This document shows, one piece after another, positions 1 through 12,600 of a stretch of DNA of 64,000 nucleotides. Source of the stretch: Rhyzopertha dominica (lineage: Eukaryota; Arthropoda; Insecta; Coleoptera; Bostrichidae); assembly GCA_025024175.1 (NCBI GenBank), contig QCXZ01000137.1, forward strand, positions 24,304,001 through 24,368,000, written 5' to 3'. A program made the position numbers and the translations under genes. Within the stretch, counting starts at the first letter, position 1, and each line of letters starts with the position of its first letter. The notes under the pieces are model-generated. The model was not told the DNA's origin. It searched no databases and saw nothing but the letters and a program-made list of their open reading frames with translations.

Positions 1-1298
1 CAGAAAAATATGTTCCAATAAAATAATATGTAACCAACATATACCGTTCTATAAAAGAAAAAAACAGTTGGCTATCGTTATTTTATTTTAACACGTCTTT
101 TTTACGCCAGATGTGCGATTTGCGAAAATATATACTTTATGGGGCATATCATTTACCTGAAATAATCAAATTATAAGGGTGCGACAGGCAACCTGGAACA
201 TCTAGTATAATATACTACCTTTAGATAGAAGAAATGCCTATATAGAAATGTTTCTGATCTTGAAAACTAAATTCTACAGCTTGAGAACATTAAGATCGGT
301 AGCCTTACTAAACGTTATTTTCTTGGATTCGATATGTGGTGAACTATAAGAGCTTCATCCACGTTTTATGGACGACAAAGTCTATCTATAACCGTTGTAC
401 GTCACACATTCTGACATATCCAGAATATCCGCACGCATTGATGTCCTGCTGCTTTGGGTAGATCTGTTTCGTTTTGTGGTAACTTGTACCTATTTCTTGC
501 TTAGTGGATGAGTTAAAATCTTCACGATTTCCTTCGGATTGTTACATCGTACAGTATCGCCACTTTTTATAACTGATGAATCTAGGAAATATTTGCGGTG
601 ATAAATGATGAACATAAAAATACTAACGAAAATTGTCTTACTAACTCTTTATTCACGTCGTATTCATATAGGTACTTATTTCACCCATTCTTTGTCTACA
701 CAACCACATACTTAACTGTTCACAATTAGTGGTTATTTAATTAATAAATAGGTAGGTTCAGTTCGTGCTTGGTTTCATCAGTCTAGTCAAATATACCCAC
801 TACTTTTTGATATTTACATGAATAAGTACTGCTTGAAATAAACTATTTGAGCTAATTTTGTTATTACTTACCTAAATGATTTTATAGTGAATACGTTTTC
901 CACCTGAACAGTGGTTCGTTTATTAGCAAGTAAATAATAAATATAAGTAATACATTTTTAAACGTTGCTTAAACGATGCCATCACATGACATTTTGAAAA
1001 TAGTGGCAACATCAAGGTCAGTTTATGAACATTTTTATTGCTTATTTACTAGATCCCGATAATACATTATTAAAAATAACGGTCATATCTTTTTTATTTT
1101 TTGTGATTTATTTTTTGTTTGTGATTTTTCATCTTTATACTCGATGTTTTATTTCAGCACTCTACACGGATTTTTTCTCTTTAAGAATCTAGAAAAAATT
1201 TTGTGTAGTATTTAAAATATTTGCAAAAGAACGTCGCGATTTTTTATGTAATACATATATATTTCAACGCTATCGGTAATTTACCTAAGCAAATAGTT
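1..1298. other. Intergenic, no gene seen
   Basis: AT-rich sequence with stops in all frames and no protein similarity that I recognise. It contains TAGGTACTTA-type motifs common in lepidopteran non-coding DNA. Confidence 0.5.
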
Positions 1299-2101
1299 AT
1301 GAAAAGACTCATTGAAAGAGATGTTTGGGATGATGGAATCTTTTTAAAAATTGCCATTTCAGAAACAAAGGTACATGTTATTCCCGAATTTGTGATCACT
1401 GGTGAAAATATTGACGGTGTAAATTTTGTCGATCTTATCAGAAGATATACAGTAGTCGTTTTGTACACAATTAGAAACACAAAGTTGACATACACATTAG
1501 ATCTCCATCTACAAAGCATGGCAGATGGTTTTTTAAAACATTGTAATTAAATATTTTGAGTATATTCTGTGGAATTACATATATTTGGAAAAATAGACTA
1601 TAATACGCTATGACATACCTACCTAGGGCATCGTTTCAGACGCTCATTGGTGTCCCCTTCTGGCAGCTTTAGGAACAGATATCCTAAGAATTGAAAAGCA
1701 CGGAGGTAAATATTATATAGAAAGGGCTGTAGAAAATAAAAATAAAAAAGAATCGCTAACAACACTGAGTGAAACCTCTGGTACACAAGATTTGGATTCG
1801 AGGCGAGGCGAGTGCAAGAGAATATCCCTACAGAATATGAAATCCTCCTTGACAAATTTTGTTAGTAGAAAGTTGTTTTCAATATCTATAGATTTGAAAT
1901 ATAATAAATTAACCAATAAATTATTCTTTCAAACTACTAGTTGCCTAATACTTTTACATAACTACTTTTCGTATCTGTGACAAGACAGTTATGAAAAAAG
2001 AGACGTTACCTAATGTTATAAAATGTCGTAAACGCTCAGATTTATTAACGGAGTTAGAAAAGACATTCCTCAGATACTTCAATATCAAGGTATCAGTATA
2101 G
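1299..2101 (+). other. Three consecutive unrecognised ORFs
   Basis: Three open frames follow one another on the plus strand. The first runs from the ATG at 1299 to 1549 (about 83 codons, open further upstream to about 1221). The second is 1627-1980, open without an early ATG, and includes the residues LRIEKHGGKYYIERAVE. The third is 1991-2101 (36 codons, starting MKKETLPN and ending in a lysine- and leucine-rich stretch). The residue composition looks more protein-like than the flanking DNA. I recognise no family. They could be exons of an unknown gene, a decayed viral or transposon gene, or chance. No clear splice sites join them. Confidence 0.25.
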
Positions 2102-2687
2102 GTACTTTACCGATTTTTTGCACGATCAAGCTTATTTTGTTCACTTACCATGTTTGTTTCTACTACAATAGGATGTGTTTACTAGTAGCTAAGACTACTT
2201 AAAATACAAAAATATATTTAGCATCTATTTTAAGTTCGTGTATGTAAGTTAGAAGTCACCGAAATTTACCTTATGAATTAAATATTTATCGTCAAGTAGG
2301 AATCCAGTCTTGTCTGTATTAACACGTGTACACTGGCCTCTTTTTGATCTATAATCAACATTTTTCAATTTGGGGTAGCCAATTAATATTGAAAATTGGG
2401 AAAAGTAGAGCGACCATTAGCAAACATTGTACTTTTAACAATGAATACTTGTCCATATGTTTATCCTGGATTGTTCTTTTTACGAACACTTTGCTCTATT
2501 GAATTCTCCAAAATGCAAAGACGCATCTAAAACTTGAGAACTATCAATTGTTAATAAAATCAGGGCTATCAGCCCTTCTTTCGACAATTACAAAAGCCGT
2601 GATTCGACATCATCGGATATCAATTGTTTTGAGGAAAAAAACCGTTATTTTTGACATCACATAAAAAACCGCTGCAAATTGAATCAA

Positions 2688-3376
2688 TACTTCCACATCT
2701 AATTGTCAAAATGACATTTAAGCTTTTATTTCTTATACTATACCATCAGTAATCAGGTTTTGAGCATTTATTCTCTCTCTACACAACGGTTCTCGTGATA
2801 TTAGCAAAAATACATAAATTTTTAAAATGCTTATTTCCAAATAACTCAAATATTATTAACTTAATAAAAAATTGCAGGACAGCTTTTTTAAAAATCGTAT
2901 AAACAGAGTTCAAAATACGTTTTTTAGAAATATTTCGTAAATGTCAAAATTTTGTAAAACTTTTTTAAAACACTGTGAGAAATTTTATTTCCTATCTGAC
3001 TGTATTTTCATTTTTTGAATATAGTATTTTCGGAGATATTTAGAAAAAAAACCGGTTTTTTAAGTGACGCTTATTTGCTAATACCTTCTAAACAGTTTGC
3101 TGCACCGAAAACTTATAGCTACGAATAATACTGGCAATTATACTACTAATCACATACTAAATCGAAAAAAAGAAATAAAAATTTGTAAAAAGGGTAGTTA
3201 TCCCCAATTTCACCCCCTACCCGATATCCCCATTACCCCAAAAACAATAGGTCCACACACAAGAAGTTTTTTGTTCAAATTTGTTTTTTTTTTAGTTTTC
3301 GACCATTTTAAAGCCATTGAGCAAATAAAAATTTTTTTCGCGATACAGTACTTGCCATCCGTTGGATGTGGAAGTA
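2688..3376 (+). repeat. Dispersed inverted-repeat element, copy 1
   Basis: The segment is bounded by inverted copies of TACTTCCACATCYAA. It starts with that word near 2688 and ends with its complement near 3376. A second diverged copy lies in reverse orientation at 21883-22730, and the two align over most of their length, including the stretch encoding FKFVFFLVFDHFKA-like residues. No transposase is visible, so this is a non-autonomous DNA-transposon-like repeat. The similarity continues a little beyond the left terminus (GCTGCAAATTGAATCA is shared), so the true boundary may lie further out. Confidence 0.65.
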
Positions 3377-3504
3377 AAATTAGATATGAATAACTCTGCT
3401 TTCATTTACTGTGATCAGTCTCAGACAAAACGCTGCATTCGATTGGTAAAAAGGTAAATTACCTTTACTCCAAGTATGTTACATGGCCTTATTCTTAATA
3501 ATAC

Positions 3505-3538
3505 CTTTGAATATAGAATGTACATTCTATATTCAAAG
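3505..3538. repeat. Perfect 34-bp palindrome
   Basis: CTTTGAATATAGAATGT is followed directly by its exact reverse complement, giving a 34-bp palindrome without a loop. It sits in intergenic DNA and may be the collapsed core of a small inverted-repeat element. Confidence 0.85.
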
Positions 3539-5616
3539 ATAATACTTACTAAACCAGCATTACGTTGCTAAGCACGATTCCTAATGTGTCATGTTATTTT
3601 TCGACACCTTTATTTGTGTTTCAGTAGAGCTTATTTCGATGAAATGTACATGCGATACGCTAAAATTCAGCGGTTTAGAAATAAAAAAAAACAATTTTCA
3701 CAACGAAACATATAAAACATAGTAGCCAAACAACGCCGGTCCATGCTTTCCCTCTGTCGGGACAAAATGTGTGTCGGCAAACCATCAGTTAAGAAAACAG
3801 GACTGTGTGTGGCTATGTATGAGTACATCTCGATGAATTACGCTCTAGTTATTTGTGTAAAGAGTTACTAATAATGAAAATTGTTCACTGAACCGCATGG
3901 TGTCCATAAGAGAGAAACAAAACGATCGCTAGCAGTCTAAATGTGCTAAATTAGTCGGCACCAGTGGAAAGTTTGTAAAAAGAGTGCTCTAAGGATATAC
4001 CCAGAATTCCTTTTTTGATCACTCACCCACTAAAGACGTTAAAGTAAAAAAATGATAAAAATTAATGTTTTGTTCTTTTCAAGTATTTAAAAATGTTCAC
4101 GAATTTTCCTTTCATATGCCCGTAAAACACAAAACTGCGCAATTTCCCCCTCCATTTACTATTTATAACAATGCAATTTTTTTGCAATCAAGTAATTTAA
4201 GTCACCTAACAAATATTAATCTGTCAAAGCGCATTCGGCCTTAAATGGCTGCCTTCAGTGCCAGTTACAAATGTTATAAAGGTTACAAAGTATGGTGAAT
4301 TAACGGAAATTAATATTTGATAGAACTAAACAAATGAAAACAACTATCTGGATTTATAGTTAATTTATGCTTGTAGTTTGCATGAAGTCACCAACTTATT
4401 ATTGAATATTAAGCAAATTATTTAAAATGGGTGAGTTAAAATTTTGAATTTAATTTAAAACTGTAACACTTTGGTTATTTAAAATGTAAATATTTAATCA
4501 TTAAAGATCTCCCAGTTTGCCCCACATAAATTGCAGCACAATCATTGCAAGGAAACTGTATGCTCTAGAAGGACTTAAGGGTTGAATATTATTTTTATTA
4601 TGTTATAACTGGGATCTTAAGCTATCTAAGGTTGAAAAAGATGTTTGAATTCCGTGAGACTAAAATTTATATACATATTTAGTGAAATTGGATCAATAAA
4701 CCTAAGCGAATGCTACTTTTGTGTGTGAATCAATAGTATTAAAGAAAACTTTAATTTTGTTAAATTGGATTAATTAAATAATTTAATTTAAGATATAATT
4801 TTTCTATTAAATGATTTGGAATGTTATTGTTATAAGCGGTTTGTAAAATAATGCCTAGTTTTTTCAATAGCACATAGAAAATAGTGTTTTAAAAAGCCTA
4901 TTAAATAAAGAACGAAAGACTTTGTTTGAACATTGAATTATTGCATAATTTAACCGAAATATAATTTTGTTCTTTAACGTGTAGGTACCTATAAGCAGTC
5001 AAGCAAAGGTAGAATAGCCACCAAGATCCCCGGACCTTGCAACACAAAATTTTTTTTGCGTTACGTATTAATTGGAAAAGAGTAGATAGTAAGAGCCACC
5101 AACAAGGTGATTTGATAATTAAATTGCAGTATAACGTAACAGGTAAAAAATTTAAAAATCGATTTGTTACAGGCTCTGCTTCTTCGCGAATTGGTATTGC
5201 ACCTGTATGCTTTCAACCCACACTGGTGACGAATGCGATCAATGAGTGTCGTTAGCAGACATTGGTGTCGGCGTCTGCACTTGTTTGTGTGGCAAATTGT
5301 TGTTGGCCGTAGTGAATGGGACGGACAGGTAACAATAGTCGGAAAGTCTGGCGCAGCGGTACGTACACTACTAGAGGAGTACGTATCCTCGTGGCAGTGC
5401 GCACGCGGGGCATGGTGTGCCGCGGATCACGCCACTACCTTGCCAAATCAACGGATGTCCTAGCCCAGGAGCGGAATCGCGTGATACACAATACACATGC
5501 GTTTAGGAGATGCCGTGACCATCCGCAAACGCTCTTTGGACCCGTGCGCGAGCTTGACACCGGCAAATTTTATCCCGCGAAATATTTGAAGTTTGCACCA
5601 ACAAGAACTTTTGTCA
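3539..5616. other. Intergenic, GC-richer upstream flank of desaturase A
   Basis: No gene is recognised. From about 5170 to 5616 the base composition becomes GC- and CpG-richer and several frames stay open (for example 5316-5660), but the predicted peptides look like no protein family. The stretch leads directly into a TATA box, so I read it as proximal promoter DNA of desaturase A. Confidence 0.45.
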
Positions 5617-5650
5617 TATATAAAAGTGATCCCACCACAGTAACTTCAGT
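5617..5650 (+). promoter_or_regulatory. Putative core promoter of desaturase A
   Basis: A TATATAAAAG box at 5617-5626 is followed by the arthropod initiator TCAGT at 5646-5650, about 30 bp downstream, which is the standard TATA-to-start spacing. It lies just after a GC-rich flank and 4 kb upstream of the first coding exon. The link to desaturase A is inferred from the 5'-UTR splice acceptor at 9645. A TATA-less TCAGT at 8663-8667 is a weaker alternative. Confidence 0.5.
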
Positions 5651-5772
5651 ACTTACTTGAATTGTAACGAGCAGCTGTTGTTCATTTGAAAATTCGTGCT
5701 AGGTGGCGATCTGCAGTGTTTGAAAGTCTGCCAAATTTTTGGATAATATCGACCAATATTTGACACAAATTT
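5648..5772 (+). other. Putative 5'-UTR exon of desaturase A
   Basis: This runs from the inferred start site in TCAGT to a consensus donor (GTGAGT at 5773-5778). It has no long open frame. Joining it to the acceptor TTTTTTATTCCAG, which ends at 9645, would place a short leader three bases before the desaturase ATG. This is an inference without transcript data. Confidence 0.35.
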
Positions 5773-8700
5773 GTGAGTATTTTGTTGTTAGATGCTTAGC
5801 TAATATGTGGGCTTGCTTAGTAGACATTTAAATTGTAAATATTTTGTAAAGCTTTAGTGCAGGTAGTTAGTTTGTGATAAAATTCACGTGTGGATCTTCA
5901 GTAGGAAGTAGGCGTGTGTAGTAGCTACATTACCTAATTAACCTAGTATAGTATAGTTGCAATTAATTAAGAGATATATTTACAAGCATGGGCTGTAATT
6001 TAAACGTCTGTCAACTCTGTTATACTTTGCTGCTTTCAAAATTTAAATGGGAGTTGATGGTGCATTTCAATTACGTATGATTACCCAAGTTTAAAAATAT
6101 CGATAGCACGTATGTACGCTTTAAGGTTCAATTAAAATCTAAAGCAAATCACTTTTATATCTACCATAAAAATTTTATTAATCGACAGGTTTTACCTACA
6201 TTGCGAAAACGTAAATTTCAAAACTTCTATTCGGTTTAGTTAGAATTAATTAAGCGAAGACCTATAAAATAAACTAAACCAGTCTATACACGTGTTACGT
6301 ATTGTGTATTTGTAACGTGACTAACCACCTTTCCGTGTTCTCCAAGGGAGAATATTTTATTACAGCAAGTTCATATTTATTGCGTACCATACTACTTACC
6401 TAATCGATCTCGTAAATTAAACTTTCACGTGGGACAAGTCAGACTACCAAAATCCATCCGGTTGGATCCGGCTTACTAAGAACATTGTTATAACTAATGC
6501 AGTACTTAAATAGTAAGTTTTACCCAACTTTGGAGTGTCTTATAAAATTACTATAACTGAAATGGTAGGTATGTCTTTTACTCCAAAATCCTTTTATGAA
6601 AAATGATAATATGACATTACTATTGTTCCATTAATTCGTATTTTTTTCCTACGTATATGTATATGCTTTAATTTTGTAGCCTGGTTCGATGATGAAGTTA
6701 CATTAAACCTCGAAACCGGTAACCGAGTTAATAAAGGAATTTTGGAGTAAAAGACATACCTACCAAATAGTAATTTTATTGCAGTGCTTTTTCAATGTAA
6801 CATAAAAACCTCATATGAGGTAATCCACATTTTTAATTAGTTTAATTTTTGTTTTTGTTTGAAGTTCTATTAAAATGGAGTAATAAATAGTAATTTGAAT
6901 TGTTAATGATTCAACACGGGCTAATTCGCTGAATTAAAATTACGTCCTAACATTATACCTAATAGGTGTATTCCGGATTTCTGTTGTAAATAGGTATACA
7001 GTTAGTTAAACATATTTCACCGAAACCAAATAATCCAACTTTATGTGCTGAAACTCCTTTAGAATAATCGCAGATTATATATTTTCAACGATCTGGTACT
7101 AACTATAATCTAAGGAGGAACTGACCGCAAAAACTAGCGTGCAATAAAGATTCTTCAATAGCATTTTGTCTTAAACATTAACAGTAAACAGCCTTTAATA
7201 TTCTTTGAATGGGGTACTGTACTACAAACAATAACCGTGGTCACCTACTGGAAAAAGTATTTTTAAAATAAAAGCGTTTGTTTTGAAAACCCCAAGATTT
7301 CAGTAGAAGAAAATTATAATAATACTACCTAAAAGCATATTAAATCAGCTTTCATTGGTGAAAATTATTTGACAAAATTCACTTTTTGAAAATTCTTCCA
7401 AACAAGGAAAAATATTTAAAATATGCGGTATACAATATTGAGTCAATTTATTGGTGTTATTCAAGCGCCCAAAGCTTCCTCATTTTGCTCATAAAATTTC
7501 AGGGATTTGCCAGTTAATCGTACGAAGATAAAAGCATAGTCAAAAGCTCAAAAATTATTTCAGACAGGTACCTATAGCGATACATATGTTAACAAAAGAC
7601 ATTCAAAATTTTGTAAGAACACGAAAGATTGATAGAGCAGACCAGAAAACCTTAATAACCAAATTTTGANGGCAATCCTACCGTAGATTTTCAGTAAACT
7701 TCTAACCTACCATCGATTCTCGGATACCCTGTTGTATTGTTCCTAACTAGGGGTGTATGTAGGCCGCCTAACTGCAGTCTCAGTTTAAAGTTTTTTCCAT
7801 TCAGCCCTAAACTTTTAATATTTTATTTGGAAATAATCTGAAATTTGAAAAAGTAGACTAATACTGTTTAATAGGGTTCATTTTCAGAAAAGTTAACAAT
7901 TTTGTACCATTAGCACTCTTTAAGTTATGAGGTTGGATTTTTAATTCTTTTTTTTTTAACAATCATTTATAGACATGCACTATGCACAGTAGTTTTTTCG
8001 TTCTTTTAAAAAGGATTACAAATGAGTGAATTAATTGTTTTGTTTACTCAGTACAATCACATCCTAAAATGCCCCCGGAAGTAGGTAGTTAATCTGTATC
8101 ATTTGAATAGACTTCAAGCACTTCTTATGGACCAAATGTGTGACATCAGCGGTCACCCTGACGTATAGCTATATGTAGAAGATGACAACCTAACGCAACA
8201 CTTTACTTCAGTTAATATTACAAAATTTGAAAAATGCTTCAAACAAAGGTTGTTCCAAATCAAGCTATGCGCTATAAAATTGTTTTGCATTTTACGTCCC
8301 ATTTTCTGTAGGCGCAATTAAAAATCAAACGTTTCTTAAAATTCCATTAATCAGAATCAAAAACTTGCAACCTGTTAAAGTTCTTATTATTCAGAGTTGA
8401 AAATGTTGTATCTGCGTTATCATTTTCCTAATGTTTTCAAACGTACTCTAAAATCTATATTATTATATTATTATTATATATTATTTTTATATATCTATAT
8501 TATTTAGATTACTTCTTCATAATTTTGAGACAGAAGATCATTTAAATTCCAGCCGCCTATCGTCTTATTATCGTATGATTCGAGCAGTTAAATTGGACAA
8601 ACATTTTTGGCTCACGCGAGCGTTGCATAATGGTGTGATTTCCTACGAGTGTGCTCGTGTTATCAGTGCAGTTCACGAACCGTGAATTTCCGAAAGTGAC

Positions 8701-9645
8701 TTGCGAATACTGACCTTTCACGTTCTTTAAGGTGAAGTAGTGTGCACTTCAATGTCAAAAGTATATTGTATGTATCGGACGGGCTTTTTTTTATTTGTTG
8801 CGGCAACATGTTGCTATTGTGTTTACGATTATTTACAAACACTTCATTTAAAGAGTAAATCGAGCATTTTTCCTATTGTACTAGAGATCATAAATTAACC
8901 CACTTATTGTTATCTAAAGAATTTTACGGCTATAAACGATAAGATATAAATAGGTAAATACGTAAATACTTTTTTTAGACTTGAACATTCAAAAGAATCC
9001 AAAAAATATTTCTGTTATAAGATTACTCAAGACAATCACGAAAATCTAAATCGACCAGCGTTCGGTAAATTATATGATAAACCAAATGCCACTTATTCCA
9101 TTATACACAAGTAGGTACTGGCAATACCAGGCACAATACCTAATAGATACTGTTATTTGAAAACAATGTAACGTAGGCAGTAAAATATCGTGATTAATGA
9201 CATACATTTATTTGCGTATTTGTTTTAAAAATGCTGGAATATTGTCCACTTCACCTTGTTTGCTCAATGCTGCTTAGTTTTATTACTATGTTAATTAATG
9301 TAGGATATACCTAAAAAGGATTTTCATGTAAGGGATTTATTTCGGTTAAAGGCAATAAAATAAGCAGTACGTTCTGTATTTTTGTTTATCACCTACTAGT
9401 GTATATTTATTTTCCAGACGATTTCGCTTTGACATTAATTAAAAATTTAAAAGCCTTATTCTAACTTCGCGTAATGTAATATAATGCTTTAACTGTCTAC
9501 TGAGCTGTAAAAACACGGAAAAAGTGAAATTCAACGCTTTACTATGATTTAAGTTTCACTTTCACTTCAGCGATCGAGTAGTATTTCCTGCTCTAAAACA
9601 TTCCGCTTTGAATGCAAGACTAACAGTCTGTCTTTTTTATTCCAG
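5773..9645 (+). other. Inferred 5'-UTR intron of desaturase A
   Basis: This 3.9-kb AT-rich stretch holds no recognised gene. It contains an inverted-repeat element at 6542-6782, AT-rich microsatellite-like sequence near 8455-8510, and a clear polypyrimidine tract plus AG at 9632-9645. A TCAGT-containing segment near 8663 could be an alternative start site. Confidence 0.4.
6542..6782. repeat. Short MITE with long terminal inverted repeats
   Basis: The left arm GGTAGGTATGTCTTTTACTC (from about 6564) recurs as its complement ending near 6768. The inverted similarity extends outward through ATAAAATTACTAT on both sides with a small gap. The arms total about 50 bp around a 140-bp centre with no coding capacity, as expected for a MITE. 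Confidence 0.7.
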
Positions 9646-9648
9646 AAA

Positions 9649-12600
9649 ATGGCCCCAAATATATCAGTTGCCACTGGTGTTTTACACGAACATGATGAGG
9701 AAGTTATTGCTACGGATGTTCCTAAAGAGGTCGTGGAACCTGAAAAGAGGAAGCCCCAGCTGGTCTGGAGGAATATTATTCTTTTCGTATATCTACACCT
9801 TGCTGCACTGTATGGTATTTACTTGATGTTCACGTCTGCTAGAATATACACGTCACTGTTTGGTAAGTTTTAATCACTATATGGCATTTAGAACTGCACT
9901 AGAGCGCGGTGAAGACTTGATTTTAAAATTTCTTGTTTCTAACGCTCTAACCTTAGATCCTTCGAATCCAATCCAATGAATATTGAGAAGGTACACACCA
10001 TTGAGAAGCCTTTGTTTAATATAATTTATGCGTAGTCACTTAGACGGGCGAGCAGTAGCACATTTTCTGTAGCAAAAGTATTAAAAGAGATAGTCAAGGC
10101 TAAGGATTGTTGCACAACTTTAAAATAAAATTATGCAAAATGTGACGTAACTTTTAACACTCATATATGATATATTAAAATTACTTTGACTTACGCATAA
10201 GTGGCGACATAGTGCGGAGTGCAAAGTGTAATCGAACCTTGCAAAAAACCATATATAGTATCTAACAAATTAAGCTACCTATCTTCGATTACAGAAGAAA
10301 AACTCGTATAAAACATAATGGGCAGAATGATATTATACCTACTTATGGATAATGAAAGTGACGTAGATAAACTAATTTAGACTAATTTTTAATTATTTAC
10401 TAGTCAATTCAATCTCTTATGTGAAATACTTTTCATATATATGTAAAGCGTTAATTTTCGACTAAAGATGCAAAATTGTTACGCTTAGTGCGCAAGAAAC
10501 GAATGTATACCTAATAGAGAGATTAATTGACACTACCAATGCAAAGTGAAGAAGGTGTACAACATGTAGCACTTCCTTGGTAATAGTATAAATAGGTATT
10601 CTATGAGCTAATCCGTACTTATATGTCGTTTATATGGCTAAAAGCGAATGAATCATTGCTGCGAATAAAAAAAATCAAGTTCATTGCAAACCAATATACG
10701 TCACTAGGTCACGGCTCCGCAGCGTTTAATGTATAATGAGAAACAATAATGCCTACATGTAAATTGAACCAATCGGATAGTGCTAATTTGAAGTGTCAGT
10801 ATTGTGGGAGATTTGTATTTTTGCGTTTATTGCAATAATTCTGTTGTTTCAGCTATATTCCTATATCAACTGGGCGGGCTTGGCATTACAGGAGGCGCAC
10901 ACAGGCTCTGGGCACACAAATCTTACAAAGCTAAATGGCAACTACGGCTCTTCCTAACTTTCTGCAATACCCTGGCTTTTCAGGTAGGCAAAATTAAAAA
11001 AATATATAGTAATTTCTTATTAGGTACTTCCATAAACAATTACTAGCAAAAGAGGAATTCAGACCCAGTTTCATTTTCTTACAAGTAAATTGCGGGTGAG
11101 GAAACCAGTAAACGTAATTGAATTTGTAGGGCTGCAAGAGGTCATCTAAAAAAGTTCCATTTCCATGGAACGGACAAAACGCTATTCTAATTTGAATTAC
11201 AGAAGCTTGATCAATCTTCATATAGTAATTACAATTTCCTAACACCTAACATTATTATTTCTCGAAATACCCACTATCACATCACCATCCGAATCGAATC
11301 TTAAACCTATTACTTAACCGCAACAATAATTAAAAAAAAACTCTTTTTCAATCGTTATTAAGATAAAAGATATAGCTGAATAAGACTATTTTGGCGGTCC
11401 CTAAAGGGTACGCGTGTGCATTAAATAGTATTTGGTAGTAGTTTTTGGGGTTACAGGCTCTACATTTAAAATTATGTACCGAGAAAGTTGTATTTTGGTT
11501 TTAATTTTATTTGCAAAACTACTTAAGTTATTTTTGGAGGATAATTGTTTATAAAGAAAACATTAATCTCCACAAGTAGCAGTTTTTATGTTTTAGCGAA
11601 AGCAGTATCATAGACAACAATAACATTCTTTTTTTAATACATATTGTTTAGCATCCTAAGAGCACTACTTTGTAAAGCAAAACATAGATTATAGCCAATT
11701 TCATAACATAAAAATGCCTTCAAAATAACTATTGTTTTATAGCATCCTACTTGCAGCGTAGAAACTGTATGCTATTGTAATTTCTAATCATGGCAGTAAT
11801 TATGTTCTGGATTTATAATAAGAATATTATAGTATAATACTATGTTTGGAATATAACGACATCTACTTACAACATTGTGTCTTTTGGTTTTTTCTAAAAC
11901 AATTTACAGTTTAGAGATAATTTTGAACAAGAAGTAAAGAAAAAGTTTGTCACTGGAGATAAGTTATTTTCAAGGCTTTGAAAACGCGGTTCCAAATCAG
12001 AAACCAAGTAGATTCATTAGACACAGCTGTGGAACCCTTCGACAAAACATTAGATTAAAATTATAAATGGAGTTTGAAATAAATGCAGTGATCTAAAAAA
12101 CGTTATGACTGCATCATTATTTCTGTATTGTGAAGAACTTTATTATCTATAAAACCAATATCATTCAAAGATTACCTATCTATAATGTGATGCAGTTTTT
12201 AAATCAGCCTCATTTACAATATTTACTTCAGAGGTGAAAACGGTAAACAACATTCATAAGGATGCCCTTTCTGGCCGAAATAACACTTCTAGAGGATAGT
12301 ACGAAAAAAATTCATAATATTTATATTAAGTAAGTGTATTAATAAGTTCTGTTAACATTTTATAATATAAAAACCAAAATACTATTTTTTTGGTATTTGA
12401 AAAGGTCGGGCTTGTAACTCCAAAGTAACCAGCAGCAATCAATCGTTACTATTAAATACTATTTAACGCACACGCTAATTAAAATGTAGTCTTATCCGGC
12501 TATGCCCTTTGTGGCGGTGCTTATACGAGTCAGGTCGTGAAGCCCTGTTGAGACTATTCAAGTAAACCAAAGGCAAAAACAATAATCATGTGGACTTAGT

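Noticed and set aside
5316..5660. 114-codon open frame on the plus strand
   Set aside because: It lies in the GC/CpG-rich flank leading into the TATA box, and the frame even reads through the TATA and initiator. The peptide is arginine-rich and unlike any family, so composition explains it.
8663..8667. TCAGT initiator-like word as the main start of desaturase A
   Set aside because: It has no TATA box or donor site positioned as well as those at 5617-5778. Kept only as an alternative.
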